A DNA stretch of 64,000 nt from Limnobaculum zhutongyuii (GTDB lineage Bacteria; Pseudomonadota; Gammaproteobacteria; Enterobacterales; Enterobacteriaceae). The position numbers were made by a program, and so were the translations under genes. Location: positions 4,124,001 to 4,188,000 of the forward strand of contig NZ_CP034752.1 in the NCBI RefSeq assembly GCF_004295645.1, written 5' to 3'. Below are positions 1 through 8,721 of this stretch, piece after piece. The notes beneath the pieces were generated by a model. That model made no database searches. It had not been told where the DNA came from and saw only the letters and a list, made by a program, of their open reading frames with translations. How positions within the stretch are numbered: position 1 is the first letter of the stretch; each line of letters opens with the position of its first letter.

Positions 1-219
1 TAAAATCATTTGTTCGAATTCATCTTCAAGATCCCAACGATACTGCCTGAACAGCTCAATAAACTGTTCGGGCCGTTCGGCAAAACCAAAACGCGCGTTG
101 ATAACTTTCCCCTGAATGCAACAGTGAACCTGAAACCCATTTACTAAGGCAGAACAGATAACAGCATTACGAATAGGATCCCATTCTTCATTATCAGTAA
201 AAATGATCGACTGGTTCAC
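1..219 (-). CDS. yrdB: YrdB-like DUF1488 protein, C-terminal end outside window
   Basis: Partial gene of 73 codons that reads off the left edge of the window. It starts with GTG at 219, and this start overlaps the aroE stop codon (GTGA arrangement), so the two are translationally coupled. The protein begins MNQSIIFTDNEEWD and continues with a short compact fold ending, as far as visible, in RYRWDLEDEFEQMIL. It matches what I know of the small (about 85 aa) DUF1488 proteins such as E. coli YrdB, which also lies directly downstream of aroE. No biochemical function is established for the family. The call rests on similarity and position. Confidence 0.8.
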   Translation of the reverse strand, partial: MNQSIIFTDNEEWDPIRNAVICSALVNGFQVHCCIQGKVINARFGFAERPEQFIELFRQYRWDLEDEFEQMIL

Positions 220-1034
220 TTAGTCAGTTCTTTACGTAATTCATTCAACACTGGTTCAACTTCTGGCATCACACCATGCCAAAGATTAAAGGCATGAGCG
301 GCTTGCCCCACCAGCATTCCTAAACCATCAGCATGTTTTCCAGCTCCATGTTCTACAGCCCATTTCAGAAACGGAGTTAGTGCAGCCTGATAGAACATGT
401 CATAACATACTGTATCCTTGGAGATTAATGATGATGAGATAGAGGGAACATCTCCACTGATACCTGTCGAAGTCGCATTAACAATCAGATCGAATTGATC
501 TTCCGCTAACGCATCAGAAGGTTTACTGGTTATCTTGCCAAATGATGAGAATAATGATGCCAGCGTTTCTGCTTTTGCATATGTACGGTTAGTAACTACT
601 AACTCACAACCGTATGACAGTAACGGTAAGATCACACCTCTGGCGGCCCCACCAGCACCTATCAGTAAAACTCGTGCACCTGGTATAACCATGCCCAAAC
701 GCTGCAAATCACTCAATAGTCCAATACCATCAGTGTTATCACCCAGCAAACGTCCATCATCCAGGCGTTTTATGGTATTTACTGCACCAGCAGAAGCCGC
801 ACGTTCAGTGAGTTCATCGCATATTGCATATGCGCGCTCTTTAAAAGGCAAAGTGATATTGGCACCTTTTGCTCCATTAGCAAAAAATGCCCTGATTTCA
901 TTTTCAAACCCATCAAGAGAGCCTAACTGCGTTACATAGTGCAAATCGATCCGACATCCTTCCGCAAAAAGATGGTGAATACATGGTGATTTGCTATGAG
1001 CAATTGGATTACCAAAAACAGCGAACTGTTGCAT
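216..1034 (-). CDS. aroE: Shikimate dehydrogenase (NADP+)
   Basis: 272 aa, the usual AroE length. The enzyme reduces 3-dehydroshikimate to shikimate with NADPH in the cytoplasmic aromatic amino acid pathway. Visible motifs: the shikimate-binding SKS at residues 14-16, NITLPFK at 59-65 with the catalytic lysine K65, the NTDG motif at 100-103 with the catalytic aspartate, and the NADP-binding GAGGAA loop at 126-131. It lies 17 bp downstream of tsaC and overlaps yrdB, in the same tsaC-aroE-yrdB order as E. coli. Nothing unusual is seen in the protein. Confidence 0.97.
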   Translation of the reverse strand: MQQFAVFGNPIAHSKSPCIHHLFAEGCRIDLHYVTQLGSLDGFENEIRAFFANGAKGANITLPFKERAYAICDELTERAASAGAVNTIKRLDDGRLLGDNTDGIGLLSDLQRLGMVIPGARVLLIGAGGAARGVILPLLSYGCELVVTNRTYAKAETLASLFSSFGKITSKPSDALAEDQFDLIVNATSTGISGDVPSISSSLISKDTVCYDMFYQAALTPFLKWAVEHGAGKHADGLGMLVGQAAHAFNLWHGVMPEVEPVLNELRKELTK

Positions 1035-1051
1035 AAAACCCCTGAGAATAA

Positions 1052-1609
1052 TTATCCCTGTCTGTATAGTTTTCCGGTTAATACGTCCCGAATTTCTGAC
1101 GGTTTTTCACGCCCACCTACTAACCCTTTCAATACGGGAAAGTTATCACCAAACTGCTGCAAAACACCGTGTTCCGTTTTACACGGTTCCAACCCGCTTA
1201 AATTAGCACTGGTTGAAACCAAAGGCTTACCAAATGCCTGACAAAGTTCCCGCACCAGTAAGTGGTCACTAACCCTGACGGCCAGGGAGTCGAACTGTCC
1301 GGTTAACCACTTTGGTGTGGAAGGTCGCGCCGGTATTACCCAGGTTACAGGCCCAGGCCAGCTGGAAAACATGGTCATTCTTTGCTCAGCAGTTAGTTGC
1401 GTATCATCGATATAAGGCTGTAATTGCTCATAATTTGCAGCAATCAATATTAACCCTTTCTCCCATGAGCGCTGTTTCAATTGCAGAAGATGTTCCACTG
1501 CTAATTGACTGTCTGGATCGCAACCCAGTCCAAATACCGCTTCAGTTGGATAAGCAACAACCTGTTGTTGCTGAAGTTGCTCTACTATAAATTCTAAATT
1601 ATCAGTCAT
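1052..1609 (-). CDS. tsaC: Threonylcarbamoyl-AMP synthase
   Basis: 185 aa, a single YrdC domain. It makes threonylcarbamoyl-AMP from threonine, bicarbonate and ATP, the first step of t6A37 modification in tRNAs that read ANN codons. The sequence has the YPTEAVFGLGCDP nucleotide/threonine pocket near residue 20, the KQR segment, and the STSAN motif typical of the family. It lacks the C-terminal Sua5 domain, so it is the short bacterial TsaC form. Its start overlaps the end of the upstream zinc-finger gene by 8 bp, which indicates one transcript. Confidence 0.95.
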   Translation of the reverse strand: MTDNLEFIVEQLQQQQVVAYPTEAVFGLGCDPDSQLAVEHLLQLKQRSWEKGLILIAANYEQLQPYIDDTQLTAEQRMTMFSSWPGPVTWVIPARPSTPKWLTGQFDSLAVRVSDHLLVRELCQAFGKPLVSTSANLSGLEPCKTEHGVLQQFGDNFPVLKGLVGGREKPSEIRDVLTGKLYRQG

Positions 1610-2153
1610 CTTTCTCTGTCAAAACTTCTTTGCCGCACACTTTACTTGCACAAAACAGGCGATTACCTCTGGAGGTGCGTTTTTCCATCAAAAGAGGATA
1701 GTCGCATATCGGGCAGATTCCAGCTACAGGGGTATGATTAAGCGCAAATTGACACTCTGGATAACGATCGCAGGCGTGAAAAACCTTACCATAACGAGAC
1801 TTCCGCTGTAACAACCTCCCTTGCTTACACTGCGGGCAAGCAATCTGAGTTTCATCAGGCTTATCAATCACCGCAATATATTCACAGTCAGGATAACTAC
1901 TACAACCAATAAACATGCCATAGCGCCCCTGACGTAATACCAGAGTTTCACCACATTGGGGACAGTTCTGTCCTTCCAACACTTTAACGACATGACCATC
2001 ACTTTGCGGCGTTAATGAGTGAATATAGGTACATTCAGGATAGCGAGAACATCCCTGAAATGGTCCCTGCTTGCCCGTGCGAATAACTAATGGCGCACCA
2101 CATTCGGGGCAGAGCTCTTCACTTTTGCCTGTAAACAATGCTGTTTTACTCAT
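1602..2153 (-). CDS. yrdD: Topoisomerase I-type zinc-finger protein YrdD
   Basis: 183 aa made almost only of four Cys4 zinc fingers of the type found at the C-terminus of DNA topoisomerase I: CPEC with CSRYPEC, CPQC with CSSYPDC, CPQC with CDRYPEC, and CPIC with CASKVC. There is no topoisomerase catalytic core. The family probably binds single-stranded nucleic acid, but its role is not established. E. coli has the same gene (about 180 aa) in the same place, except that smg lies between yrdD and dprA there. Here only 85 bp separate it from dprA. Confidence 0.9.
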   Translation of the reverse strand: MSKTALFTGKSEELCPECGAPLVIRTGKQGPFQGCSRYPECTYIHSLTPQSDGHVVKVLEGQNCPQCGETLVLRQGRYGMFIGCSSYPDCEYIAVIDKPDETQIACPQCKQGRLLQRKSRYGKVFHACDRYPECQFALNHTPVAGICPICDYPLLMEKRTSRGNRLFCASKVCGKEVLTEKDD

Positions 2154-2238
2154 AGCCTCACTGCTAATCGTTAATCGTTTAAAGCCGATTGATAACTACA
2201 CAGTCTACCTGATTAAAACCATTTTTATATCCCCATGT

Positions 2239-3339
2239 TTATCTGGTTCTGATGTACCCTCCCTGAACCACCTGTACCGCACCAGACAATTCCAACTCAA
2301 GCAGTTGAATCATCACCTCAGTAACCGATAAAGACATTTTATCCGCAATAACATCAACAGAAATGGGGTGATGACTAACATGTTCATATAACGGTGAATC
2401 CGCCAGCGGACAATCCGGACTAAATAACAAAGGAGCTGGCTCAATCGATGACTCTGATGATAACGGCGTTATCCAACACAATGAACTGTTAAGGTTTTCT
2501 ATAATATCTTCCGGTTGAGCAACCAGCAGTGCGCCTTGCTGAATCAGGCTATGAGTTCCCTCACTGTTACGATTATCCAATGGACCTGGAATTGCAAATA
2601 CTTCCCTACCTTGCTCTAAAGCATATTTGGCCGTAATCAGCGAACCGCTGCGTAAGCCTGCTTCAATCACCAGTACCCCCAAACATAAGCCACTGATTAT
2701 TCTATTTCGTCGGGGAAAATACTCGGCCCTTGGTGCTTCGAAAGGTAAAAACTCAGAAACCAGCGAGCCCTGACTTTCTAATATCTTTTGAGCCAACCCC
2801 AGATGGCTTCTGGGATGAAGCCTGGCAAGTCCACTTCCCAAAACGGCTATTGTAATTCCCCCCGCAGCCAATGCTCCCTGATGGCTAATACCATCAATAC
2901 CTACCGCTAAGCCACTGGTTATTACCAGCCCGCTGGCTGCTAACTGTTGAGAAAAATAGCTGGCCCAAATTTGCCCATACTGACTGTAATGGCGACTACC
3001 TACTATCGCTAATTGGGGCTTAGCTAAATTACTTCTTTCTCCCCTAATAAATAAAGCTAATGGCGCAGAAGAGATATTTCGCAAAAGATCCGGGTATTCG
3101 GGGTCAATATAGGTGACTAAATGGCAATCTTCCCCCTCTAACCAACTGAGATTTCTTATCAGCTGATGTGGTTCTACCTGTAAAAATGCCTCCACTTGTT
3201 GGCGGCTAAAACCCAGTAATGGCAAAAGCTGTTCGTTAAAAACGATTTGCGATGGCTCTACATTTCTTAACCGTCGGATATAAGGAAGTTTTTTCCCTGA
3301 TATCATCAGCAACCTTAACCACCACTCGTCTCTTTCCAT
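2239..3339 (-). CDS. dprA: DNA processing protein DprA (Smf)
   Basis: 366 aa. DprA binds single-stranded DNA and loads RecA during natural transformation. In enterobacteria its role is less clear. The Rossmann-like core is visible: GSRHYS at 114-119, SGLAVGID at 142-149 and the FPRRNRIISG motif at 208-217. A C-terminal winged-helix-like region follows (about 310-366). The gene is divergent from def, as in E. coli, and starts at the ATG at 3339. Downstream smg is missing, so dprA is followed by yrdD after a short spacer. Confidence 0.95.
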   Translation of the reverse strand: MERDEWWLRLLMISGKKLPYIRRLRNVEPSQIVFNEQLLPLLGFSRQQVEAFLQVEPHQLIRNLSWLEGEDCHLVTYIDPEYPDLLRNISSAPLALFIRGERSNLAKPQLAIVGSRHYSQYGQIWASYFSQQLAASGLVITSGLAVGIDGISHQGALAAGGITIAVLGSGLARLHPRSHLGLAQKILESQGSLVSEFLPFEAPRAEYFPRRNRIISGLCLGVLVIEAGLRSGSLITAKYALEQGREVFAIPGPLDNRNSEGTHSLIQQGALLVAQPEDIIENLNSSLCWITPLSSESSIEPAPLLFSPDCPLADSPLYEHVSHHPISVDVIADKMSLSVTEVMIQLLELELSGAVQVVQGGYIRTR

Positions 3340-3631
3340 TTAATTACCTGCACCACAACATAAGTCTGTTTGCAGATTAAAATGAAAAACCATCAAAACC
3401 GAGCATAAGGATTACCTATTTCGACAATGTTCCCATTAATGTGGTAACAACATTCTTCATACGACTTAATTCTTCGTTAAAGCTCGCATTTCTGAACATT
3501 GAATATTCGACAAACCCGCTACCACTAGGTTATCTATCACTTCAATAGTTGACTGATACTGTCAATCATCACCGGAAAGGTCTAGAATATAAGCATGATA
3601 TTTTACCCATTAATTGGTGATTTAAAGAGAT
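3340..3631. promoter_or_regulatory. Divergent dprA/def intergenic region
   Basis: This 292-bp AT-rich region separates the divergent dprA and def genes and must hold both promoters. A TAGAAT at 3583-3588 is a plausible -10 for def, but no convincing -35 goes with it. The def ribosome-binding site is AAAGAGA just before 3632. I see no gene, RNA or repeat here. Confidence 0.35.
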
Positions 3632-4144
3632 ATGGCAGTATTACCAGTATTACATTTTCCCGATGAAAGACTACGCATCAAAGCTAAACCGGTTGCGGAA
3701 GTGACGCCAGAAATACAGCAGATCGTCGATGATATGCTGGAAACGATGTATGCCGAAGAGGGTATCGGCCTTGCTGCTACGCAAGTAAATATCCACCAGC
3801 GTATTATCGTGATTGATGTTTCGGAAAATCGCGATGAACATTTCGTTATTATTAATCCGGAAGTACTGGAAAAATCTGGCGAGACCGGTATTGAAGAAGG
3901 TTGTCTTTCTGTACCTGAATCCAGAGGCTTTGTGCCTCGTGCAGAGCAGATTAAAATCCGCGCTTTAAACCGCGATGGAAAGCCGTTCGAGTTAGAAGCG
4001 GATGACCTGTTGGCAATCTGTATTCAACATGAGATGGACCATCTGGAAGGCAAACTGTTTGTCGACTATCTTTCTCCGCTTAAACGCCAGAGAATCCGCC
4101 AGAAATTAGAAAAAATTGCCCGACAGGAAGCGCGTTCACAATAA
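3632..4144 (+). CDS. def: Peptide deformylase
   Basis: 170 aa. A metalloenzyme (iron in vivo) that removes the N-formyl group from nascent polypeptides at the ribosome. All three signature motifs are present: GIGLAATQV at 44-52, EGCLSVP at 89-95 with metal ligand C91, and QHEMDHLEG at 132-140 with ligands H133 and H137 and catalytic E134. It is followed after 42 bp by fmt, which adds the formyl group that Def removes. This is the standard def-fmt operon. Confidence 0.98.
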   Translation: MAVLPVLHFPDERLRIKAKPVAEVTPEIQQIVDDMLETMYAEEGIGLAATQVNIHQRIIVIDVSENRDEHFVIINPEVLEKSGETGIEEGCLSVPESRGFVPRAEQIKIRALNRDGKPFELEADDLLAICIQHEMDHLEGKLFVDYLSPLKRQRIRQKLEKIARQEARSQ

Positions 4145-4186
4145 CAGCGTGGCAACTTAATCCATCAGATACGGTAGGAAATTGTA

Positions 4187-5134
4187 GTGTCTCAACCTTT
4201 GCGAATTATTTTTGCCGGTACCCCTGATTTTGCAGTGCGTCATCTGGACGCGCTACTTTCATCTCATCACCAAATAGTCGGAGTTTTCACTCAGCCCGAT
4301 CGCCCGGCAGGCAGAGGCAACAAGCTGACGCCAAGCCCGGTTAAACAGTTGGCTGAGCAACATAACATCCCGGTATTTCAGCCCAAATCATTGCGGCCAG
4401 AAGAGAACCAACAGTTGGTGGCTCAACTTAATGCAGATGTTATGGTGGTCGTTGCCTATGGTTTGATTCTGCCTCTGGCTGTATTGAACATGCCCAGATT
4501 AGGTTGTATCAATGTGCATGGTTCGCTATTGCCTCGCTGGCGTGGTGCTGCGCCGATTCAACGCTCACTGTGGGCTGGAGACAGCGAAACGGGTATCACC
4601 ATTATGCAAATGGATGAAGGGCTTGATACTGGCGATATGCTATACAAGCTCACCTGTCCTATCTTATCTGAAGATACCAGCGCGACCTTATATGACAAAC
4701 TGGCTAAATTAGGCCCTGAAGGTTTACTCAATACACTGACGGGACTGGCAGAAGGCTCAATCAAGGCAGAAAAGCAGGATGATACATTGGCTAACTATGC
4801 CGATAAGCTGAGCAAAGAAGAGGCTAAGCTTGACTGGTCTCTCTCAGCAGCTCAATTAGAACGTTGCATTCGTGCCTTTAATCCCTGGCCTGTCAGCTAT
4901 TTCATTATTGATGATCAGCCGATAAAAGTCTGGGCTGCTGATGTCATTGAAAATAATACTCAGGCAGAACCTGGTACCATCCTTGAAGCTAATAAGTCAG
5001 GCATTCAAATTGCTACTGCTCAAGGTATTTTGAATATTACTCAACTTCAACCTGCCGGTAAAAAAGCAATGTCCGCTCAGGATTTGCTAAATTCTCGCCG
5101 GGAGTGGTTTATCTCAGGTCATCGATTAGCCTGA
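4187..5134 (+). CDS. fmt: Methionyl-tRNA formyltransferase
   Basis: 315 aa. It formylates initiator Met-tRNA using 10-formyl-tetrahydrofolate. The start is GTG at 4187, preceded by GTAGGAA at a good distance. Catalytic residues N109, H111 and D147 are in place (NVHGS and GLDTGD contexts), and the folate-binding SLLPRWRGAAPIQ runs from 113 to 125. A C-terminal OB-like tRNA-binding domain covers about residues 205-315. It is co-transcribed with def upstream and rsmB downstream. Confidence 0.98.
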   Translation: MSQPLRIIFAGTPDFAVRHLDALLSSHHQIVGVFTQPDRPAGRGNKLTPSPVKQLAEQHNIPVFQPKSLRPEENQQLVAQLNADVMVVVAYGLILPLAVLNMPRLGCINVHGSLLPRWRGAAPIQRSLWAGDSETGITIMQMDEGLDTGDMLYKLTCPILSEDTSATLYDKLAKLGPEGLLNTLTGLAEGSIKAEKQDDTLANYADKLSKEEAKLDWSLSAAQLERCIRAFNPWPVSYFIIDDQPIKVWAADVIENNTQAEPGTILEANKSGIQIATAQGILNITQLQPAGKKAMSAQDLLNSRREWFISGHRLA

Positions 5135-5140
5135 TTTCAG

Positions 5141-5163
5141 GTGCGGGTCATCCTGACCCGCAC
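5141..5163 (+). other. Perfect hairpin between fmt and rsmB
   Basis: GTGCGGGTCA at 5141-5150 and its exact complement TGACCCGCAC at 5154-5163 are separated by a 3-nt loop. No T-tract follows, so this is unlikely to be a strong intrinsic terminator. It may be a processing or stabilising element in the fmt-rsmB message, or a degenerate palindromic repeat. Confidence 0.6.
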
Positions 5164-5201
5164 AGTTATGAATAGCCTAATAATGGCTCGGTCCACTTTC
5201 T

Positions 5202-6491
5202 ATGAATAACAAATATAATCTTCGGGCTATTGCTGCCAGTGCACTTAGTCAGGTTCTGGATAAGGGACAATCCCTCAGTACAGTACTTCCTGAATACCAA
5301 AAAAACATTTCAGATAAAGATAAATCACTACTGCAGGAGCTCTGCTTTGGTACGTTACGCGTTCTGCCTGAGCTCGAATGGTATGTACAGCAACTAATGG
5401 CAAAAGTAATGACGGGTAAACAAAGGCCATTACACTATCTGCTAATGGTTGGCCTCTACCAGCTGCTGTATACCCGGATTCCTGCTCATGCCGCTGTTGC
5501 GGAAACAGTAAATGGCGCAATTGTGCTGAAACGTCCACAAATGAAAGGCTTGATCAACGGCGTAATGCGTCAATTCCAACGCCAGCAGCAGATAATGACC
5601 GAACAATTTCAATCTCAAAATGGTCGTTTCTTACACCCCGGATGGCTTTTACAGCGAATACAGCTCGCCTATCCACAACAGTGGCAGGCCATTATTGATG
5701 CCAATAACCAAAAGCCACCGATGTGGCTACGGGTAAATCGCCAGCATCATACATGCGAACAATATCTGCAATTATTACAGCAAGCGGGTATCGAAGCTTT
5801 CCCTCATCCCGATTATTCCGATGCTTTGCGTTTAGCGGCTCCTTGTTCCGTAACACTTTTACCCGGTTTTGAACAGGGCTGGGTTACCGTTCAGGATGCC
5901 TCGGCTCAAGGTTGTGTATCTATACTCGAACCCCAAAATGGTGAAAGCATTCTGGACCTGTGCGCTGCGCCGGGTGGGAAAACGACTCATATACTGGAAG
6001 CAGCCCCGGAAGCTAAAGTCATTGCTGTTGATGTTGATGAAGGACGCCTGAAGCGCGTTACAGAAAATCTGGCCCGCCTGAATCAGCAAGCGACAGTTAT
6101 TGCCGGAGATGGCCGCGATCCACAGGCCTGGAGCAATGGTCAAATATACGATCGCATCTTGTTAGATGCACCATGTTCAGCCACTGGCGTGATTCGACGT
6201 CACCCGGATATCAAGTGGTTGCGCCGTAACAGCGATATTGATGAATTAGTCTCGTTACAGAAAGAGATTATTAATGCCATCTGGCCACAGTTAAAGTCAG
6301 GCGGCACGATGATTTATGCAACCTGCTCTATTCTTCCAGAAGAGAATAAATTGCAGATCGATGATTTTATCCGGAATCATAGTGATGCTAAATTGGTGAA
6401 TATTGGTGATACACAATCACCCTATCGACAAAATTTACCTTCACCTGATGGTGGTGACGGATTTTTTTATGCCAAACTGATAAAGGCATAA
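5202..6491 (+). CDS. rsmB: 16S rRNA m5C967 methyltransferase
   Basis: 429 aa, the usual length. It methylates cytosine 967 of 16S rRNA with S-adenosylmethionine. An N-terminal NusB-like RNA-binding domain occupies about residues 1-140. The Rossmann methyltransferase domain follows, with the SAM loop DLCAAPGGKTTH, and the two catalytic cysteines sit in DAPCSATGVIRRHPD and ATCSILPEEN. It lies 67 bp after fmt in the conserved def-fmt-rsmB-trkA order. Confidence 0.97.
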   Translation: MNNKYNLRAIAASALSQVLDKGQSLSTVLPEYQKNISDKDKSLLQELCFGTLRVLPELEWYVQQLMAKVMTGKQRPLHYLLMVGLYQLLYTRIPAHAAVAETVNGAIVLKRPQMKGLINGVMRQFQRQQQIMTEQFQSQNGRFLHPGWLLQRIQLAYPQQWQAIIDANNQKPPMWLRVNRQHHTCEQYLQLLQQAGIEAFPHPDYSDALRLAAPCSVTLLPGFEQGWVTVQDASAQGCVSILEPQNGESILDLCAAPGGKTTHILEAAPEAKVIAVDVDEGRLKRVTENLARLNQQATVIAGDGRDPQAWSNGQIYDRILLDAPCSATGVIRRHPDIKWLRRNSDIDELVSLQKEIINAIWPQLKSGGTMIYATCSILPEENKLQIDDFIRNHSDAKLVNIGDTQSPYRQNLPSPDGGDGFFYAKLIKA

Positions 6492-6536
6492 GCTGAGTCA
6501 GTAACAAAATATCTTTGGCGCTAAAAAGAGAAAAAA

Positions 6537-7913
6537 ATGAAAATTATCATTCTCGGTGCAGGTCAGGTTGGTGGAACACTGGCTGAAAACCTGGTTGGTG
6601 AAAATAACGATATTACTCTGGTTGATAATAATATTGTTCGCTTACGCCAGCTTCAGGATAAGTTTGATCTGCGTGTAGTACAAGGGCATGCCTGTCATCC
6701 TCGTGTATTACGCGAGGCTGGCGCAGATGATGCGGATATGCTGGTAGCCGTTACTAACTCTGACGAAATCAATATGGTGGCCTGTCAGATTGCTTATTCT
6801 TTATTTAATACCCCAAACCGTATTGCACGTATTCGTTCACCAGAATATATCCGTGAAGAAGATAAGCTATTTGAACCCGAAGTTATTCCTGTCGATCATA
6901 TAATCTCTCCCGAGCAACTGGTGACTGATTACGTTTACAAGCTGGTTGAATACCCTGGTGCTTTACAGGTAGTAAACTTTGCCGAAGGTAAGGTCAGTAT
7001 TGCAGGCGTTAACGCTTATTATGGCGGTCCGTTAGTGGGTAATGCATTGTCATCTCTGCGTGAGCATATGCCCCATATTGAAACTCGCGTAGCAGCAATA
7101 TTCCGCCAGGATCGCCCGATCCGTCCACAAGCCTCCACGATTATTGAAGCGGGTGATGAAGTGTTCTTCGTTGCCGCCTCCGAAAATATTCGCGCGGTAA
7201 TGAGTGAATTACAGCGTTTAGAAAAGCCCTATAAGCGATTAATGATTGTTGGTGGCGGTAACGTAGGAGCCGGTCTCGCCAAACGTTTAGAGAAAGACTA
7301 CAGCGTCAAACTTATCGAACGCGATGCAGAGCGTGCGGCTGAATTAGCTGAGATCCTACAAGATACGGTGGTGTTTTGTGGCGATGCATCGGACCAGGAA
7401 TTACTGTCAGAAGAACATATTGAACAAATCGATCTGTTTATTGCCCTAACTAATGACGACGAAGCCAATATTATGTCGGCCATGTTGGCCAAACGCTTGG
7501 GGGCCAAAAAGGTCATTGTACTCATTCAGCGTCATGCCTATATCGATCTGGTTCAGGGTAGTGTTATTGATATTGCAGTTTCTCCTCAACAGGCCACTAT
7601 TTCAGCACTGTTAGGGCATGTCAGAAAAGCAGACATCGTCAGTGTTTCTACGCTGCGTCGTGGAGTCGCTGAAGCCATAGAGGCTATTGCCCATGGTGAT
7701 GACACGACGTCTAAAGTTGTTGGTCGCCAGCTTGAAAATATCAAGCTCCCGCCGGGTACCACCATCGGGGCACTTGTGCGTGGGAATGATGTAATTATTG
7801 CTGACAGGACAACTGTTATTGAGCAAGGTGACCACGTAATCATGTTCCTCGCTGATAAGAAATATATTTCCGATGTTGAACGGCTATTCCAACCGAGTCC
7901 ATTCTTCCTCTGA
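6537..7913 (+). CDS. trkA: Trk potassium uptake regulatory subunit TrkA
   Basis: 458 aa, a peripheral cytoplasmic NAD(H)-binding protein that gates the TrkH/TrkG potassium channels. It has two RCK modules. The first nucleotide-binding motif is GAGQVGGTLAENL near residue 7, and the second is GGGNVGAGLAKRL near residue 239. Each is followed by a TrkA-C domain. The membrane partner is not in this window, which is normal because trkH lies elsewhere in enterobacteria. A terminator-like hairpin follows at 7922. Confidence 0.97.
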   Translation: MKIIILGAGQVGGTLAENLVGENNDITLVDNNIVRLRQLQDKFDLRVVQGHACHPRVLREAGADDADMLVAVTNSDEINMVACQIAYSLFNTPNRIARIRSPEYIREEDKLFEPEVIPVDHIISPEQLVTDYVYKLVEYPGALQVVNFAEGKVSIAGVNAYYGGPLVGNALSSLREHMPHIETRVAAIFRQDRPIRPQASTIIEAGDEVFFVAASENIRAVMSELQRLEKPYKRLMIVGGGNVGAGLAKRLEKDYSVKLIERDAERAAELAEILQDTVVFCGDASDQELLSEEHIEQIDLFIALTNDDEANIMSAMLAKRLGAKKVIVLIQRHAYIDLVQGSVIDIAVSPQQATISALLGHVRKADIVSVSTLRRGVAEAIEAIAHGDDTTSKVVGRQLENIKLPPGTTIGALVRGNDVIIADRTTVIEQGDHVIMFLADKKYISDVERLFQPSPFFL

Positions 7914-7921
7914 TAACCCAG

Positions 7922-7962
7922 GGCTTATTCACTGAACGCGGTCGTAATAAGCCTATATTTTT
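7922..7962 (+). terminator. Terminator after trkA
   Basis: GGCTTATT at 7922-7929 pairs with AATAAGCC at 7946-7953, followed by the T-rich TATATTTTT. The stem is 8 bp with a 16-nt loop. It likely ends the def-trkA transcript ahead of mscL. Confidence 0.6.
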
Positions 7963-8033
7963 CCTCATTTATCTGGAAAAATGCCGATCGATTGTTATGC
8001 TTATAACACATGTTGAATTAAAGGTAATTGATT

Positions 8034-8435
8034 ATGAGTCTGCTTAAAGAATTTCGCGAATTCGCAATGCGCGGTAATGTTGTTGACCTGGCTGTCGGTG
8101 TCATTATTGGTGCAGCATTCGGTAAAATCGTATCGTCATTGGTATCGGATATCATCATGCCGCCACTGGGATTATTGATTGGTGGAATAGATTTTAAGCA
8201 ATTTGAATGGGTAATGCGCTCTGCTCAGGGAGACACTCCAGCGGTTGTAATGCATTACGGCGTTTTCATTCAGAATATTTTTGATTTTATTATTGTCGCT
8301 TTCGCGATCTTTATGGCTATTAAGCTGATGAATAAAGTGCGTCGTGAACAACCGCCAGCGGCTCCACCTGCACCAACAACCGAAGAAAAGCTGTTAACAG
8401 ATATCCGCGATATCTTAAAACAACAGCAAAAATAG
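8034..8435 (+). CDS. mscL: Large-conductance mechanosensitive channel
   Basis: 133 aa. It forms a pentameric inner-membrane channel that opens under membrane tension to release solutes on hypoosmotic shock. The start is the ATG at 8034, giving MSLLKEFREFAMRGNVVDLA, preceded by AAAGG. An in-frame TTG six bases upstream is not favoured. The two transmembrane helices (about residues 15-45 and 75-100), the periplasmic loop and the charged C-terminal helix bundle are clear. It is convergent with arfA, 13 bp away. Confidence 0.97.
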   Translation: MSLLKEFREFAMRGNVVDLAVGVIIGAAFGKIVSSLVSDIIMPPLGLLIGGIDFKQFEWVMRSAQGDTPAVVMHYGVFIQNIFDFIIVAFAIFMAIKLMNKVRREQPPAAPPAPTTEEKLLTDIRDILKQQQK

Positions 8436-8448
8436 AATAGGCTATAAA

Positions 8449-8655
8449 TTAACAGAAGGCTGGAGATAAAAAGACGCTTTGCATCACCTTATCTCCAGCC
8501 TCCCGCTCTATTTTCCCTGCATGTTTTGGCTTACGCTGATAGCTGCCTTTTCCTTTCACATTCTTTTCTACACGTTGCCGAAACAGCGGATCGTGCAATA
8601 ACGCCTGCAATGCATTATCCTGAATTGTTCCTTTTTGGTGCTGATATTTCGCCAT
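8449..8655 (-). CDS. arfA: Alternative ribosome-rescue factor A
   Basis: 68 aa from the ATG at 8655 (MAKYQHQKGTIQDNALQ). An upstream in-frame extension is not part of the gene. ArfA recruits RF2 to ribosomes stalled at mRNA 3' ends when trans-translation fails. The conserved ALLHDPLFRQRVEKNVKGKGSY core is present. In E. coli the arfA message is cut or terminated at a hairpin inside its own 3' coding region, so the protein is made from a nonstop mRNA and tagged by tmRNA unless rescue fails. The same hairpin is present here (see 8457-8501), 5 nt before the stop codon. Confidence 0.95.
   Translation of the reverse strand: MAKYQHQKGTIQDNALQALLHDPLFRQRVEKNVKGKGSYQRKPKHAGKIEREAGDKVMQSVFLSPAFC
8457..8501 (-). 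promoter_or_regulatory. arfA intragenic RNase III/terminator hairpin
   Basis: A perfect 13-bp inverted repeat lies inside the 3' end of arfA: AGGCTGGAGATAA at 8457-8469 and its complement at 8489-8501, with a 19-nt loop that includes a T5 run in the mRNA sense. It ends 5 nt before the TAA stop (8449-8451). The position matches the known E. coli mechanism in which arfA mRNA is truncated before its stop codon, which makes ArfA a tmRNA target. Confidence 0.8.
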
Positions 8656-8721
8656 AACAACCTCTCTAAATGAATATTGGCTATAAAACGAGCGCATCAT
8701 AGTACAAAAATGATTTATTGC

